Origin: Liolophura sinensis
Lineage: Eukaryota; Mollusca; Polyplacophora; Chitonida; Chitonidae
Direction of reading: 5' to 3'
Assembly (NCBI RefSeq): GCF_032854445.1
Contig: NC_088303.1
Coordinates: forward strand, 5,897,501-5,961,500
DNA length: 64,000 nt
Part shown: one piece after another, positions 61,761-64,000 of the stretch
Layout: each line of letters begins with the position of its first letter
How positions within the stretch are numbered: position 1 is the stretch's first letter
Position numbers and translations under genes: made by a program
Notes under the pieces: generated by a model
Seen by the model: only the letters and a program-made list of their open reading frames with translations
What the model was told of the DNA's origin: nothing
Database searches by the model: none

Positions 61761-62466
61761 ATGCATATATACATCCAGCCCTAAGTGGTAAGCACATATG
61801 CTGTTGATCATACATGGAATATATCTTCGTCTAACAAATGGAAACTTGAATGTGATCCTTGTAGAGAGGGTTTTCACACGGAGTTTTTAGGATTTATTTT
61901 CACTTTCAAAGTTTGTTTGTTTCTGGTCAAGCATTGCAACTTACCATATCTCTTGATTTCGGAGATTGTGTTATGCAGATAGTACATGTCATGGTACAGG
62001 ATATACGTATATGAGGAATTGTTAGCTCGAAACAACTAATGTTGAACAGGAATGCAGAGCACTTGATAAGAGCTGACAATTCCTGATATCCCATCAAACA
62101 GCATGCACTACATGTTTTATTACGGCAAATAATAAATGTAGTGCAAAAAAGGTAAGAAAGTTCTTATAGCTGTCACCAACAGAGCCATCGTCCAACTATT
62201 TATCTAACAAAACCAGTAGACACAAGGAGGTAACTGTAATATAACACAAAAATGTAAGTGCATGAGATCATTGGCTATAGCTATGATCCATGTATTGACC
62301 AATGAAAACTAAGATTCACTCCACGAGGTATATTCATTTTTGATTGCGTATTTGAAGCATCTGTATTCAATAGCAATCAGATTTCCCAACAATTTCACTG
62401 TGACAGTTTACTGTCTATGCTCATAAAAAATATTTACATGTACTCTCAAAAAAATCTTAAATTTAA

Positions 62467-62640
62467 CAAAACCTGTTGCTGGAATGTGTTCTGTTGTTTC
62501 AGATGATTATTGTGTTAAACAGAGCTCACATATTGTGTTAAACATAAAGTTTGTGTTAGATTATCAGGATGTTATGTGGATCATTCTACAGTGTTTGTTC
62601 TAACAACAGAATACATTCTAGCATCACTGAGACAACAGAC
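62467..62640. mobile_element. Small inverted-repeat element
   Basis: TGCTGGAATGTGTTCTGTTGTT at about 62475 is matched by the reverse complement of AACAACAGAATACATTCTAGCA at about 62603, framing about 100 bp with two ATTGTGTTAAACA copies. MITE-like; no coding capacity. Confidence 0.55.
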
Positions 62641-62812
62641 TTTCTGTTAAAATGAAGAGTTTATTGTTTTGAGTGCAGTAACAAGTAATTGTGGACACAA
62701 GATGCAGCCTTTTTCCTTTCGTCATGCTCTGTTCAGTTTCCTATACCTGTATCTTCAAGCCTGCGTGTGTATATGCGAAATGCAACTTCACATATAAGCC
62801 AGGGCATAATCA

Positions 62813-63110
62813 TAATAAATGATTGGGATTTAATGTCACATTGGCAAATATTTCAGTTATATTTTACATCTTGGCAGCCTTGTCTTATAAGTACTACATA
62901 TGTATGCAACACCGGTAGAGTAAATGAATAAGCGTCCACAAGTGCAGAAACACATATACATGGTATTTCTCTGTGCAGAAAGGTAGGCCGCTCTTGCTGC
63001 TTTCCAATATCTAGCATAGTTATATTCATTTGATACGCTGTCGGAGAGACGTGGATAGAAGCCTGATTCCTGTGGGAAATTTAACACTGGATAAGTGTCA
63101 TCATCAGGTT
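62813..63110 (-). mobile_element. Possible SINE related to family 2
   Basis: GATTGGGATTTAATGTCACATTGGCAAATATTTCAGTTATATTTTAC resembles the 3' end of family 2 (GGGGTTTAATGTCGTATTTAACAATTTTTCAGTCATATG). The following ~230 bases (GCAACACCGGTAGAG, AAGGTAGGCCGCTCTTGCTG) would be the body. No tRNA head was identified. Confidence 0.35.
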
Positions 63111-64000
63111 GTTGTGGTCATTTTTATTTATTTTGTGGGACGTGCTGTATGCATACCTCTGTAGGGGACGCATGGGTAAATCATTCATACTCACTTAACA
63201 GTTGTGTATATTTGAATAGCATAATATATTTTAATGTTCTCGGTCTGTAGAGAAATAATTGACAAAACCTGTAAATATGTGTACAACCAAACGTACAAGA
63301 AACATCTAGCACATGTATACGGTACTGCTGACTAGAATGGTCGTCATGGCCTTTTATTTCTTTCTGGGGCTTTAATTTTACTTTACATGATATGCACGGA
63401 ATAATTTTTTCCGAACCATTTATAAAGGGTGTGATTTTCAAAACCGCAAACTCCTATTTGTAATAGTTATTGTCTTCTATTTCGAGGTACATGTATTGTA
63501 AGGTCTAACCAGACAGAGTTTAATCTGTTCAAGATGCTCGTCACACACTCTGGGTCTGCCGTGTGTCACATTTAAACCGCTTGTGTTATAATCCTGACGT
63601 ATGGTCATATATCGTTTTACACCAAGAGCTCATGCGGTTGATACTACAGTTACTGGGAGCAGCAACTTTAAAGGACCAGTCACTATCCTTTCCTTACATT
63701 ACTAAATGTTATACACCATGTCTGTATGAACGAAACCCTGTAAAACAGAGTACCATTAGCTGAAAAATATAACAGATGTAAAGTTGTATATATATTTGTA
63801 TACATGTATGTTTAGTTGTACATGCTTTAATCAAGGAATAAACCCTTTTGACACCTGCAGATTTGTTCTTTGTTAGTAATTCCTAGCTGGTAAACTGACT
63901 AGACGCGGTGTTTTAACGGTTACGTGAGACAATTTGCCAACTATCGGACTGTTGTTGCTGCTCTTAAAGTCTAGATGATTAGATTATTTTGTGTACTGCA
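63111..64000. other. Right-edge intergenic sequence
   Basis: AT-rich; no exon with convincing splice sites and no known transposon recognised. AATAAA at about 63837 could be a polyadenylation signal for an unidentified transcript. Confidence 0.35.

Overview
This is a eukaryotic, AT-rich, intron-rich genomic window, almost certainly from a lophotrochozoan and most likely a mollusc. The proteins are metazoan, the introns are long (up to about 11 kb), and the window is sprinkled with tRNA-derived SINEs whose head (GGGGCCTCCGTGGCTCAG) and A/T-rich tail are of a type I associate with molluscan genomes. No bacterial gene, CRISPR array or viral gene was seen.

Three complete protein genes can be assembled exon by exon from splice sites and reading frame. 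(1) A rho-class-like glutathione S-transferase on the + strand, six coding exons, 2473-11882, 225 aa. (2) EXOSC7/RRP42, a ring subunit of the RNA exosome, on the - strand, nine coding exons, 29936 down to 16295, 290 aa. (3) A ZDHHC3/7-type (GODZ family) DHHC palmitoyltransferase on the + strand, 30348-59811, about 311-317 aa. EXOSC7 and the palmitoyltransferase are head-to-head, with only about 0.4 kb between the two start codons if the inferred split start codon is right. From memory, human EXOSC7 and ZDHHC3 are also adjacent and divergent, so this looks like a very old bidirectional promoter pair. A possible last exon of a fourth, unidentified gene lies at 935-1032.

Most of the remaining DNA is intron filled with minisatellites, SINEs and small inverted-repeat transposons. 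Large tandem arrays are at 1-735, 18517-21905 (50-bp unit), 23150-24115 (50-bp unit), 28000-29060 (about 21 bp), 31560-32240, 39490-39990 (about 69 bp), 40110-45480 (28 bp, about 190 copies), 46900-47720, 47830-49300 (34/99 bp), 54880-56140 (63 bp) and 58300-59460 (72/54 bp). Nearly all long open frames in the window are by-products of these stop-poor arrays and are not genes.

The most unusual structure is in EXOSC7. The 50-bp array at 23150-24115 is made of copies of the 3' end of exon 6 together with its 5' splice site, leaving about 18 decoy donor sites in the intron directly downstream of the true one. A second, unrelated array (28000-29060) also starts at and overlaps the donor of exon 2. 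Other points of note are an apparent 1-base frameshift in the last palmitoyltransferase exon that an in-frame downstream acceptor could bypass, an internally deleted DNA transposon with recognisable inverted repeats in GST intron 1, and a retrotransposon RNase H fragment captured and re-duplicated inside the 50-bp satellite.
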